Both the position numbers and the translations under genes were made by a program. Below the pieces are notes generated by a model that worked only from the letters and a program-made list of their open reading frames with translations, was not told the DNA's origin and did not search any database. Below are positions 1 through 10,501 of a stretch of 64,000 nt of DNA, piece after piece. This DNA is from Triatoma infestans (lineage: Eukaryota > Arthropoda > Insecta > Hemiptera > Reduviidae). Within the stretch, counting starts at the first letter, position 1, and each line of letters opens with the position of its first letter. The stretch lies in contig JAAEAF010006023.1 in NCBI GenBank assembly GCA_011037195.1, forward strand, positions 1 to 64,000, in the 5' to 3' direction.

Positions 1-494
1 ATATGTTGTTGAAATTCCAAGTTTAAAAAAAAAATCGGATAACCGGAAGTGCGTTTACATTACCACATTACTAAATGATTTTTTTTTCACTTTTTCGCGA
101 TTTTCACAGAAATGGCATCGACGATTTTCTTGAAACTTCCTATATAAACTACAAATACAAAGATCTACAACTTTTATTTTAAACATTTTTCTGGGAAAAT
201 TCATTTAAGTGGACTTTTGGAGGAAGGTTGGGGTTATGTTTTTCTCTAAAGTGCTATCATAGTTGGATTATACAATTCTATCATCCAAACAAAATTAATT
301 AGAAATAAATAGATGGCCAAAATTTCGAGTTTTAAGAAAATTAGTAAACCGGAAGTGAGCTTTTACTGAACAGGTTTTTCAGTTTTCGACGAATCTCATT
401 AAATTTGATACACAAACTATAAAAATTTGTCAATTATAATTTTGAGAACTGGAGTAAGAGAAAGTTGCGTGAGTGTTTCACAGCACATCTTTTT
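1..494 (-). repeat. Repeat family A, truncated by window start
   Basis: This is the left-hand part of an A-family repeat in reverse orientation. It runs through the AACCGGAAGTGCG and TTTAAACATTTTTCTGGGAAAATT-type sub-repeat motifs and ends at GGAGTAAGAGAAAGTTG followed by GTGAGTGTTTCACA, the family's conserved head. The other end lies outside the window. There is no coding content. Confidence 0.8.
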
Positions 495-1007
495 ACCTTG
501 AATTGGCCGATCAGCCAACAAATTTTTGTTTCACGTCCCTCCTTTCTCCCGGCTGAGCCATCTATTTACAACATATACCCCTTTATTACAGACTTAGCAG
601 TCCAAGAGTAATCACAGTTATGTTATTTTTTTTATTTTGTGTTGTAATTTTTTCTTTTTTTTTTTGTATTGTTCCGGAAGAAGGCAAATAAAGTTTGCGG
701 AAATGTCGAACTTTATAATTATTAAAAACAATTAAAAATTACTTTTTTTTGTGTGTGTTTTTTTACCTTGAATTGGTCGATAAGCCATCAAATTTTTGTT
801 TCATCTTTGTTTACTACCTATTACATTTATTTGTAATATTTATTTGGATTTTTTTTTTGGTTGTACAGGAATCTGCGATGTTAAATGTCAAATGTTATAA
901 GGAGTTGGTTAAATGTAATTCTCGAAATATTGTTCATTTTCTATAAAAATTAATTGTTTTTTAACAACGGCAATTGGAAACCAATTGAGTGTTTCACACA
1001 AGAATTT
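495..1007. repeat. Duplicated TACCTTGAATTGG segment and poly-T tract
   Basis: A ~40-bp segment beginning TACCTTGAATTGGYCGAT occurs at 495-535 and again at 762-803 in the same orientation, separated by T-rich sequence. At about 673-710 there is a GGAAGAAGGC ... TTTGCGGAAATGTCG stretch that looks like a worn copy of the arm motif of foldback family I (see 42185-43110). No gene is recognised. Confidence 0.5.
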
Positions 1008-1634
1008 TACTTTCTCTTACTCCTAGTAAGAAGAGGAAGTATTGTAATCGTGTTAAATTTTCAATATCGAGATTTCACCGGAAATATCCGTTTTGAGGTC
1101 CCCTGAGTCCAAAAAAAGTGGTTTTTAGCAAATGGTCTGTGTGTGTGAACAGCATAGCTCAAAAACGAAAAATCGTAGAAAGTTCAAACTTGATATTCCG
1201 TTTAGGTATCACCATGGGATCCTGATCCTACGTTATCTGTCAAAATTCCCCAACCGGAAATACCACTTTACAAGTTGTTTATTTTTTTTTTTTAAGTTTT
1301 TTTCGATTTTCTCAAAAATGGCTCCAACAATTTTCTTTAAACTTGCGAAAAATTAATTTAAGGGCATCTCTGGGGGGAGGGGTGGTGTTACAGCTTCCTC
1401 TAAAGTGCTATCATAGTTGGATTATACAAATTCTATCATCCAAACAAAATTAATTAGAAATAAATAGATGGCTAAAATTTCGAGTTTTAAGAAAATTAGT
1501 AAACCGGAAGTGCGCTTTTACTGAACAGTTTTCGACGAATTTCATTAAATTTGTTGGTACACAAACTATAACATTTGTCAGTTATAATTTTGAAAAACAG
1601 GAGTAAGAGAAAGTTGTGTGAGTGTTTCATACTA
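1008..1634 (-). repeat. Repeat family A, internally deleted copy
   Basis: Both ends of family A are present. ACTTTCTCTTACTCCTAGTA opens the copy on the left and GGAGTAAGAGAAAGTTGTGT closes it on the right. The copy is only ~630 bp because about one ~290-bp sub-repeat is missing between CAACAATTTTCTTTAAACTT and GAATTTTCCC-like sequence near 1340. Confidence 0.8.
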
Positions 1635-2295
1635 CATTTTTTTTTTGTTTTTGTTTTGTATTTACAAACTGATTCACAGTTATTCAAAGTGTGAGTGCAA
1701 TGAATTTCTTCAGCGTATGAATGTTTTGTTCTACCATATAAATTTATTGTTTAATATCATGGTTAATGTATTGATCATTAGTTTCCTTGAAAGACCCTAT
1801 AAGGAAAAGTGGAATTATGTAGCGCTTCCAACGGAAGAAAATTATCAAAGCAAGCATTATAATTTTCCAATAATAGACAAGCTCAGAAAAAGAAAAACTA
1901 ATTATCAATTCTAAAACCTCTTAGCTCTTAATTGGCGCCAATAATGCGGCTTTTCATCTATTTTGTTTTACATTTTTCTTCTTACCAATCTATTTTGTTT
2001 TATAACGGCTTCGCGCGTAATTTTACTCTAAAGTTAGAAAATATAATTTTCCAGTTCCTTCCTTTATAAGCGCATTCTTCCCAATTGTCTTCAAATTTGG
2101 ACTTCTAGCCAAGCTTCTAATATATAATGGAGTGTATAAGGAAAAATCTGGTGTGAAACGCACATTCAAATTTCTTTTACTCCAGTGTACAAAATTGAAA
2201 ATGACAAATACTACAGTTACTATACCAAATATAATGAAATTCGTTCATGTTTTAATCGAAGTGAATCATTAACTGGAAAAATCTAAGTGAATAAA
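1635..2295. other. No recognised gene; A-head fragment at 2151-2245
   Basis: AT-rich sequence. A short open frame at 1618-1914 (+) matches no family I know and is not supported. At 2151-2245 a diverged A-family head appears (CTGGTGTGAAACGCAC, then TTTCTTTTACTCCAGTG), cut off after AATTCGTTCATG. Confidence 0.4.
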
Positions 2296-3412
2296 AAATA
2301 TTTTTATTTATTTATTTATTTATTTATTTGTTTTTGGACAAGTGTCCCATACAAAGAGTTGGTTGGTACAGAAATGAACATAAACTATATAAATCAAAAC
2401 AAACTGAAAACTTACTTATATCAATTTACATAAATTTAGAATATGGAAAAAGACTTACAGAAAGTATGTTTATCAGAAAATTATGCTCACAATGGCTTGA
2501 ACAAAAAAAAACAAAAAAAAAGACCAAACGGAAAATAAAACTAGAAACTAAGATTATACAACTGATTAACAAAACTAAAAACTTGATTATAAAATTAAGA
2601 ATCTCCTACCCAGAGAGCTACTTATAAATAAAAATATATTCTGCATCCTTTCATAATCCATATTGTAAAACAAGTTTTCCATAGCGAGCAATTCGGAACA
2701 ATTTCCTGCAACATCTATATATTTCGCTAAATATTTGGTACGAAAATCACTGTATTGCAAACAATGAAAAAGGAAATGACAAACGCTGTCTTTTTCATTC
2801 TTTTGGACATGCTGTACATTCTTTATCGGGGTAAAACCTATACCGCCTGCCATTATGGTACAAGGAAGGAAATTTCTTATTACATAATCTAAGTTGCGCG
2901 ATTATCCTGATTTTGCTTATATGGCACTTAATAAATAAGTAGTCTTCCCCGAATTTCAAAGAACTACAATGGCGATAATGCATATTAAATGAAGAATTTA
3001 TTACAGCATCTATATCCTTACTGATCAGCCAACCTTCGAATGATTTTATCATTTCCTTTCTCATCTGCGTTAAAGTGGATCCGGCAAGATTCTTCAGAAT
3101 ATCCACTCCATCAATTACAGTTAAGTAAAACCGAAATTGCGAAAACCAGTTAAAAGGTAGGTTACAAGTTTTATCCAACTCAGCAAGTCTAAAGAAAATT
3201 ATTTTAGGCAAACAATCATCGGCCATATTCATTATTTTAATTGCCCAGTCCAGCATTCTGCTAAATAATTTTAATCTGCAGTGAATAAAAAATATGTAAA
3301 TTGCATTAAGTGAAAAAAGGTACGAGTTAGAGTGCACTCTTCCAACCTGCTTTATAATATTTAAGATAATATTAAATGTATTATTTAAAGGATGTCTTCT
3401 TCTAATAAACAA
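2296..3412 (-). pseudogene. LINE J, ORF2 C-terminal part, 5'-truncated, frameshifted
   Basis: Minus-strand fragment of a non-LTR retrotransposon polyprotein downstream of the reverse transcriptase core. An open frame at 2795-3412 gives ~205 residues, with a helical segment containing MADDCLPKIIFFRL, then NWFSQFRFYL, then RIIAQLRLCNKKFPSLYHNG and the start of a zinc knuckle, KECTACPK. The knuckle continues in another frame (2587-2853) as VCHFLFHC, so the CxxC...HxxxxC motif is split by a one-base frameshift near 2820-2850. Similar segments at 46060-46970, 48862-49370 and 54933-55203 show this is one family. The minus-strand 3' end is an (AAATA)n tail at 2306-2331. Recognition of the clade is by motif layout only. 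The element is not functional here. Confidence 0.65.
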
Positions 3413-4129
3413 GATGGCTGCATGATGGTGGGGTGGGGGTGGGGTGGCCCATTTATGTCTAAGAAAATATTTTTTATTTTTTATTTAAAAAAAAAAACTG
3501 CAGTTGGTAACTTGCCGCCGCCGCCCACCCCAAACCTTACGTAGCTTTTCCAAACTAAACTTTACTCATTTTTATAAGGGATTTAAACAGCTGCAAAGTC
3601 CTAAAGATTGATGGCAGTTTGTACAGATCTACAGAGGCTCCGCCTCCCCCTCCCCCACAACAAGCTGCTCCATTTCTGGTCAAATCATATTCTCACCACT
3701 GCTGCAGCTACCAAAGCAATTGCCAAAGTAATAATTAAATTTGTTTAATCAAATACATGCAATTATATTATAAAACAGTGTTTAATTTCTTCATACAGCT
3801 GTAAAGGAAAGTTTTTGGGAGTAAATAAAGAGACAAAAATCTGGTGTGAAACACTCACACAACCGTATACAAAATTGTAAATGACAAATTTTATAGTTAG
3901 TATACCAAATTTAATGAAATTCGTCGCCCTAGTATATGTGTGTGTGTGTGTGTGTAGTAATGTATATTAGTGTTATATAAGTTGAAGGAACACACATTGT
4001 ACTGAAATGGTACATTTAGAGGAGAGCTTAGTGCTAATGTTCGCTCAAGACCGGCAAAAAATTAATTTAATAAAAGTGATAGGTAAATGTGTGTTCACAG
4101 TACATGGTGTTCAAAATATCCCAAAACTT
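3413..4129. other. No gene; G-rich tract, A-head fragment, TG microsatellite
   Basis: A GGTGGGGTGGGGGTGGGGTG tract lies at 3427-3446. An A-family head fragment (CTGGTGTGAAACACTCACAC and TTTAATGAAATTCGTCG) lies at 3840-3925, followed by a (TG)n run at 3938-3955. Nothing else is recognised. Confidence 0.5.
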
Positions 4130-4862
4130 GTGGTATAATGGAAGTATTGGATGATAATATTCTGATTTTCAAAGTTGTCGGTTCCTTAATACTTTGTTAG
4201 TTAGGTCTCTCCCAATGATTACTTTAAATTCATTTTTTAATCGTGAAACTATTGAATTTACCCTGAATTTCCGTGTTTTCATGTATCGACAATTGAACGT
4301 GTGATAGACCATAGTTGGCAATAATCTGATTTTTAATTTATTTTAGGCTGATATTAGATTTTTCGGACCTCGCGTTGACATGACTGGCATCAATGAGGGC
4401 ATGCAAAGCTCCTGTGTCGATTAACGCTTTTACTTTTTTTGTTATTAATTTGGTGCATAATTAAAAAATTATTTGCGTCTGAAGTGCCGGAATCAGTACA
4501 GTAGTAGTCGCTTGAGAAAACGGCTGAGCGTGTAATCGTTTTTCTGAATTAAACCAACATATCTTCAATATAATGGATGAATTGGATGGAGAGAATTGGT
4601 TTTGTTTGATGATTTAACAAGACTTGGTTAACACTGTAATATAATAATGAGTTTCACTGTCTGCCTGGACTTTACAGTAAAGATGGTAGATTTAGTGTGA
4701 AAGGGGTAATGACATGTTGTGACTGGTGAACTATCTTCTGTACTAATTTAAACTATATTTTCTCTGTGTCCCGTCGCTGTATTTATATGGTTTCTCCCAC
4801 TCCAGTCCGAGAGAGTGCCTGGTATATTGTTTTTCTTTCTCTGCTCTCTTGGTTACTGTTAC
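4130..4862 (-). mobile_element. LTR-E element, minus strand: LTR plus protease remnant
   Basis: An inverted copy of the element at 9602-10355. The LTR is 4569-4862 (~294 bp): on the minus strand it starts GTAACAGTAACCAAG, has a TATA box in ACCATATAAATACAGCGACG, and ends CATTATA. Directly downstream (4130-4568) the minus strand encodes the active-site loop DTGA of a retroviral-type aspartic protease (complement of 4407-4418), in a frame broken by stops. No gag or RT is present. The LTR-to-protease junction is the same as in the other copy, so this is an established deletion derivative. It abuts repeat B at 4863. Confidence 0.7.
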
Positions 4863-5025
4863 TCTTGGTGTACTATATAGGCACTACCACCTCATCTGAC
4901 ACCAAGATTTCGGGCAAAATGTATCGATCGAGAAAGCCACTTTATTGGTTTTTGGTTCTTCTGTTGCTCCCGATTTTTTTTTTGATAGAAGTTCCAATTA
5001 ATTTCTTTAAACTTCTTCTACATAG

Positions 5026-6311
5026 ATTCGTAGATTGTTGGAGGGGATTAATGCACTACGACCTGAAAGATCTATTGTGCCCCCCCCCCCCCAGAGCCTC
5101 TCAATGCACAGCCGGCCTCTAAGCAGCGTTCTCTAGCTATGACAACACTGCCCATCACCGGACGTGAGTTGTAGAGGCTCCTAGGAAGAAAAAAATCTAA
5201 GAGCAGCATGCTGGACTCGAACCCGGGATCCCCACGTATTGTCCAGCGCGCTACCACTAGCTATTTCCTTCCTTCTTCCTTGGCTTTCGCCAATTAACTA
5301 GGAACGGAGCCCTAGTCTTGTGTACTGTGTTTGTCCTGGTCTGTATAGTGTCGAGTGTGTAGTGGAAGAACGAAATAGAAAAATAATAGTTTAGAGTTAG
5401 AATATTTTATAGTATCAAAAATCTAATTTTGTTAATGTTTAAATGTATCTTTACTGCAATGAAAAGAGTCAGGTACTGTAATTGGGGTCATTGCTATTGG
5501 GAAAACAAAGGCACAAAAAATCCCGTTGGATTAATACTTTTGTAAAAGAAAATTCCCTCGCTAGAGAGAGATTCCTTAAAATAGTCTGCCTTCAGCTTTC
5601 AAAGAAAATAGTTTGACTTCTGCTTTCAAACAACTAAGTCTGTATTCTGCTTCCAAAGCCAGAACACTTCAGGAATCGCTCAGTACCAGTGATAGATATT
5701 TGCCTTTATTCTAGGTAAACATCTGATGTATTAAGATATAGTTGTGATATTGTAAACTACTTAAATTTACTAAGAGATAATATAATTATTTTTAAAACAG
5801 TGGTGACTTCTTGATTATTAGTAATACTTCTATCTTTACCTCAAACGTACATACAAGCCCTTTTACTTCACCGCTCCCGCTACTACAAATACACATCACA
5901 CCGTTACATCAAGCCAGAACACTTCAGGAATCGCCCTCATCAAATCAGTGCCAGACATAAGTTAAAACATTAGAGCTTTGCCTTTATTCTAGATAAACAT
6001 CATTTATTAAGTTACAGTTGTGATATTGTTAATGTATTTAAATTTGCTTAGGGAATAATATAATTATTTTAAAAACAGTGATGCTCTCTTGATTATTTCT
6101 TAATACTTCTATCTTTATCTCAAACATACTTATTAGCCCTTTTACAAAACCGCTCAAGCCACTACAAATATCGTACATATCAGCATTACATTACAAGCGT
6201 ATGTAGTTTAAGTGTATTGTGTACTGTTCTGATGAAGTGCATGGGATACTGAGCTGTGGTAACCCGTGGAGTCACTACTCCCCAAGTAACTGCATGCAAC
6301 AGATATCCCTT
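5026..6311 (-). mobile_element. Chimeric SINE (5' extension + tRNA-like SINE), split by LTR-G
   Basis: The minus-strand unit starts at 6311 with TGCCCGCAAGG and ends at 5026. It contains the tRNA-like region (TAGTGGTAGCGCGCTGG and GGGTTCGAGTCCAGC in 5200-5270) and SINE body (CCGGTGATGGGCAGTGTTGT; GCCGGCTGTGCATTG). A second copy lies at 43948-44414. Perfect 12-bp TSDs TTCTTCTACATA flank it (5014-5025 and 6312-6323), which indicates LINE-type target-primed insertion into repeat B. LTR-G sits inside at 5358-6195. Without it the unit is about 450 bp. The segment upstream of the tRNA-like promoter is not part of the short SINE copies at 34262 and 47020. Confidence 0.7.
5358..6195 (+). mobile_element. 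LTR-G, one full and one partial LTR in tandem
   Basis: The LTR begins TGTAGTGGAAGAACG and ends near CACCGTTACA at 5908. A second copy of its 3' half (from AAGCCAGAACACTTCAGGAA) runs 5909-6195 and ends CATTACATTACA. Other copies lie at 25504-26057(-), 27665-28244(-) and 29562-30034(+). No internal coding region remains. It interrupts the chimeric SINE: the element resumes with AGCGTATGTAG, as in the uninterrupted copy near 44075. A clear 5-bp TSD is not visible. Confidence 0.65.
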
Positions 6312-6766
6312 GCGGGCATTCTTCTACATAAATACGTATCACATTTATTGGAAATATTTGCCTGGGAAAATGGACTTCAGAGTAGTATTGGTGGGTCCAT
6401 CAGTGAATTTAAATTTAAATTTGCCCAAGCTTTCTTAGTTTTGCTCGCCCAGGTATACAAGTAAAATTCCCACCACCATTACAAGCGTATGGTGCGTATA
6501 TGGCTAGCTCATATAAACATTGTAACGTTATAACATTAAAAAAGATTTCTTAGTTAAATTGTATTAATTAGAATAAGAAAAAGTCGTGGGTGTGTTCCAC
6601 ACTAGATTTTTTTCGTATTCAGAGGACATCAAAAACGATTTCAAAACAAAACATTTCCGGTAAAAACTCAATTTCGAAAATGTGATCCGATCGCAATACT
6701 TCCACTCTTATTTAATCAAATTTATCGGCGTTTTTATGAAAAAAAATCGCGAAAGCTACACAACAA

Positions 6767-7873
6767 ATCTGGTGTGAAACACTCACACAACTATCTCTTA
6801 CTCCAGTTCTCAAAATTATACTTGACAAATTTTATAGTTTTTGCAACAAATTTAATGAAATACGTCGAAATACTGAAAAAAATATCCAGTAAAAGCGCAC
6901 TTCCGGTTTACTAATTTCCATGAAACTTGGAATTTTGGCCATCTATTTATTTCTAATTAACTTTGATTGGTTGATAGAATTGTCAACTTTTAATCGACTA
7001 TGATAGCACTTTAGAGGAAGCTGTAACCCCACCCCTACCATAAAAGTGCCCTTAAATGAATTTTCCCAGAGAAATTGTAGATTTCTTTGGATGATAGAAT
7101 TGTATAATCAATTGTATAGCACTTTAGAGAAAAACGTAACCCCTTCCCTTCCCCTAAAAGTGCCCTTAAATGACATTTTCTAAAGAAATGTTTTAAATAA
7201 AAGTTGTAGATCATTGTACGTTTAGTTTATATAAGAGGTTTCAAGGAAATCGTTAGAGCTATTTAAGAGAAAATTGCAAAAAAGTGAAATAAAATCATTT
7301 AGTAAAGTGGTAAAGTAAAACGCATTTTTTTCAAACTCGGAATTTCAACAACATATTTAATTCTAATTAACATTATTTAAACGACAGGATTGTCTAATAA
7401 ACTGAAATAGCAGTTTAGATGAAAACCTAACCCCACCCCTCCCACATAACTGCCCTGAAATGAATTTTTCCAGAGAAATGTTTCAAATAAAAGTTGTAGC
7501 TCGTTGTATGTGTAGTGTGTAGTTAATATAGAATGTTTAAAGAAAATCGTCGGAGCCATTTTTGAGAAAAATGCCAAAAAGTAAAAAAAAAAAAAAAAAA
7601 AAAAAACTAGTAAAGTGGTACTTCTGGTTGAGGAATTTTGACAGATAATTAGGGTCAGATCCTATGGTGATATCTAAACGGGAATATCAAGTTTCAACTT
7701 TTATGCGGTTTTTCGTTTTTGAGTTATGCTGTTCACATACACACAGACATACACAGACCATTTGCTAAAAACTACTTTTTTGGCACTCAGGGGGCCTCAA
7801 AACGGATATTTCCGGTGAAAACTCGATATCGAAAATTCTGACACAATACTAGGGAGTAAGAGAAAGTAATTGC
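6767..7873 (+). repeat. Repeat family A, full-length copy
   Basis: It starts CTGGTGTGAAACACTCACAC and passes three ~290-bp sub-repeats, each with a TTCCGGTT-like start, GGAATTT, TGATAGAATTGT, a CCCCACCCCTCCC-like C-rich stretch, TGCCCTTAAATGAATTTTC, AAAGTTGTAG and TCGTCGGAGCC. It ends ACTAGGGAGTAAGAGAAAGT. The short open frames inside are by-products of the repeat. Confidence 0.85.
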
Positions 7874-8800
7874 TCCCGTAAATGGTCTGTGTGTGCGTGT
7901 GTGTGTTTATGTGCTTGAGTAAAAATTTAGATACTATCTATAGACACGAAGTTTTTGGGCAAACTCTGCCAACCTGAAGTGCGATTTTTACCGAACATTT
8001 TTTTCTTCCAATTTTTGATGATTTTTCGAAAACGGCTCTAACAATTTTCTTTGAAACTTCGTATAATATCTACACACGTAAATACCTAATCATTTTTATT
8101 TGAACATGCAATGTATAATTCTTCAGCTGCATAATACGTATTAATATAATATATTATAAAAATATGAGTAGAATTCTAAATTTGAAGAAATTCTGTTAAC
8201 TAGAAGTGCGACATTACAGAATTGGTTTTTCTAGTTTTTTTTTTGGAATTATCTCGAAAACATTGGTCCACCTGTCTGGGTACATACTTGTCCATCCCAC
8301 CCCCTCTCGCTCACATTACCGCTATATTTGTGTTAGGACAAACGAGCATACGACATTTTATTAATTTGGATATATAATTGTATTAACAAACAGTAACAGA
8401 AAGTGGATTTTTTTTTAAAAAAAAAGAATTATTTCTGCAATTGTAGTCATGTAAATAAGGGCTAGAAAAATCAGAAATTCAGTGCAGATACTGCATGCCA
8501 AGGGGACATCACGACGTCCCTTGATACCTTTCAAATTTCACGCTTGGTTCACCCGGATAGCCTCCCCACCATGTCAGACTCCCTTCAAACCCACGTCTTC
8601 ACCACTAGCAATATATTCTCAAATCCTGTGAAAAACATTGTAAGTGAGCCAACTTATCTTATTCCCCGCTAGTATTATTTTATTTTTTTTTTCCTTATTA
8701 CTTTCTGTTATTCCTGTAAGTAAAAGTAATTGCGTTAGTGTAAAATTTCCGATTTCAAGTATTCATCTGATTCCATAAAGCGGTTTTTAAAATACAGTTT
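7874..8800. other. H-type fragment, then no recognised feature
   Basis: 7880-8270 resembles repeat H (AAACTCTGCCAACCTGAAGT; ACGGCTCTAACAATTTTCTT; ACTTCGTATAATATCTACAC). 8271-8800 is AT-rich unique-looking sequence with no credible frame. Confidence 0.4.
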
Positions 8801-9095
8801 TTGTGCGTGTGCGTGTGAGTGTGGGTGTGTACGTAAACAGCATAAGTTCAAAAATAAAAAAATCGCAGAAAGGTATCACCGTGGGGATCTGACAGTAAGT
8901 TAGTAAGTTATCTGTCAAAATACCTCGGCCGGAAGTACCACTTTACTGAATGTTTTTTTTTTTTTTTTTACTTTTTTAAGATTTTCTCAAAAATGGCTGC
9001 AACGATTTTCATTAAACTTGTATCAACTACATATACAAAGACCTACAACTTTGATTTGAAATATTTCTCCAAAGAAATTCATTTAAGATGGTTTA
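8801..9095 (-). repeat. Repeat family A, partial reverse copy
   Basis: Reverse-orientation A sequence from the GTGTGTACGTAAACAGCATA segment through ACCGTGGGGATCTGACAG, GGCCGGAAGTACCACTTTAC and AATGGCTGCAACGATTTTC to AATTCATTTAAG. It is cut by the LTR-E element that begins at about 9111. Confidence 0.65.
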
Positions 9096-9110
9096 CAGCA
9101 TGGACAGGGT

Positions 9111-9407
9111 GTAACAGCAACCAAGAAAGTAGAGAAAGAGAAATAAAATACCAGCCACTCTCTCGGACTGGAGTGGGAGAAACTATATAAATACAGCGAC
9201 GGGACACAGAGGAAATATAGTTCAAACTAGCTGAGAAGATAGTTCACCAGTCACAACATGTCATTACCACTTCCACTCTAAATCTACCATCTTTACTGTA
9301 AGGTCCCAGGCAGTCAGTGAAACTCATAATTATATTACAAGCATTAACCAAGTCTTGTTAACTCATCAAAACAAAACCAATTCTCTCCACCCAACTCATC
9401 CATTATA
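9111..9407 (+). mobile_element. LTR-E, first LTR of a rearranged element
   Basis: A 297-bp LTR starting GTAACAGCAACCAAG and ending CCATTATA, close to identical to 9602-9898. It has a TATA box (CTATATAAATACAGCG) with the conserved ACTCTCTCGGACTGGAGTGG upstream, as expected of an LTR promoter transcribed rightwards. Confidence 0.75.
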
Positions 9408-9601
9408 TTAGTTTGAAACAGCATCATCATTGCTAGCTTTCAACAACATTGGCTAGCTCGCAACAGCATCATCTTAGCTAGTTTCAACAACCCAGGTTAG
9501 CTGCAACAAACTCATAGCCAAACTAGTTGTGCTACACATTTACATTCACCAGCACGCTCAAATTTTTCACTATGCAAAACTTCTTCAGGAGAGGGGATGA
9601 T
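9408..9601 (+). other. LTR-E internal remnant with polypurine tract
   Basis: About 190 bp between two LTRs. It contains imperfect repeats of GCTAGCTTTCAACAACAT-like sequence and ends with AGGAGAGGGGATGA (9588-9600) directly before the second LTR. That is the position and composition of a polypurine tract used to prime plus-strand synthesis. It therefore looks like the far 3' end of an internal region. Confidence 0.55.
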
Positions 9602-9898
9602 GTTAACAGCAACCAAAAGAGCAGAGAAAGAGAAACAAAATACCAGGCACCCTCTCGGACGGGAGTGGGAGAAACTATATAAATACAGCGACGGGACACA
9701 GAGGAAATATAGTTCAAATTAGCTGAGAAGATAGTTCACCAGTCACAACATGTCATTATCACTTCCACTCTAAATCTACCATCTTTACTGTAAGGTCCAG
9801 GCAGTCAGTGAATCTCATAATTATATTACAAGTATTAACCAAGTCTTGTTAACTCATCAAAACAAAACCAATTCTCTCCATCCAATTCATCCATTATA
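9602..9898 (+). mobile_element. LTR-E, second LTR
   Basis: A 297-bp LTR (GTTAACAGCAACCAAAAG ... ATCCATTATA) with TATA box CTATATAAATACAGCG. It is preceded by a polypurine tract and followed, instead of by host DNA, by internal sequence with a protease motif. The locus therefore reads LTR, 3' internal end, LTR, 5' internal part. Confidence 0.75.
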
Positions 9899-10355
9899 TT
9901 GAAGACATGTTGGTTTAATTCAAAAAAACGATTAGACGCTCAGCCGTTTTCTCAAGCGGCTACTATTGTACTGATTCCGGCACTCCACGACACAAATAAT
10001 TTATTAATTATACTCCAAATTAATAACAAAAAAGTAAAAGCGTTAATCGACACAGGCGCTTCGCATTCCCTCATTGATGCCAGTCATATCAAATCGAGGT
10101 CCGAAAAATCTAATATAATCCTAGAATCAATTACATATCAGATTACTTCCAACTATGGTCTATCACACGTTCAAAATTCTCGATAGATTAAAACCCGGAA
10201 ATTCAGGGTAAATTTAATAGTTTCATAATTAAAAAATGAATTTGAAGTAATTATTGGGAGAGACCTACTAACAAAATATCAAGCAATCGTCAACTTTAAA
10301 AATCAGAATATTATCATCCAATACTTCCATTATACCAAATTCACTTCGTCCAACT
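9899..10355 (+). pseudogene. LTR-E aspartic protease remnant
   Basis: An open frame 9899-10186 (95 codons, no good ATG at its start) encodes a segment with ALIDTGASHSLID; the catalytic DTGA is at 10049-10060. This is the retropepsin active-site loop typical of Ty3-like pol. The later ...IIGRDLLTKYQ-like sequence (10250-10280), which would include the usual second protease segment, is in another frame after a stop. The gag upstream and the RT downstream are missing. The same joint of LTR to protease is seen at 4568/4569, so the element family itself seems to be deleted. It cannot make an active enzyme here. Confidence 0.65.
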
Positions 10356-10501
10356 CAACCATTATACGGGAATATGTTTTCCCTCTAAAGTGCTATTTCA
10401 GTTTTTTACACGAATTCTATCATCTAAATAATATTAATTTGGATTTAAATATGTTGTTGAAATTCCGAGTTTGAACAAGAAAACAATCGGGTGACTGGAA
10501 G

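Larger units (their letters stand above)
4863..6605 (+). repeat. Repeat family B, split by chimeric SINE
   Basis: B-family sequence runs from 4863 to 5025 (CTACCACCTCATCTGACACC ... TTTAAACTTCTTCTACATA) and resumes at 6312 (TTCTTCTACATAAATACG) through TTTAAATTTAAATTTGCCCA and CCCACCACCATTAC to GTCGTGGGTGTGTTCCACAC. The interrupting segment 5026-6311 is flanked by the repeated target TTCTTCTACATA. Confidence 0.75.

Noticed and set aside
1618..1914. 98-codon frame with FLERPYKEKWNYVALPTEENY
   Set aside because: Reads plausibly as protein but I cannot tie it to any family, and the first half overlaps repeat A. Not supported.
2328..2627. 99-codon lysine-rich plus-strand frame
   Set aside because: It is antisense to the LINE J 3' region and A-rich. 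No family resemblance, and a better explanation exists on the minus strand.
2287..3296. AGTGAATAAAAAATAT present at 2287-2302 and 3281-3296, resembling a TSD around part of LINE J
   Set aside because: The right copy lies inside the continuous LINE J reading frame, so it cannot be a target duplication of that element.
4766..5122. 118-codon hydrophobic frame that might suggest a membrane protein
   Set aside because: It crosses the LTR-E promoter, repeat B and the SINE body. The hydrophobicity reflects pyrimidine-rich repeat DNA.
7377..7577. Recurrent short frames with KMAPTIFFKL-like text (also 1132-1356, 8993-9190, 15682-15894, 31853-32065, 52540-52746)
   Set aside because: All come from the same sub-repeat of family A read on one strand. 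Frames open and close at random positions and copies differ by indels, so this is repeat sequence and not a conserved peptide.
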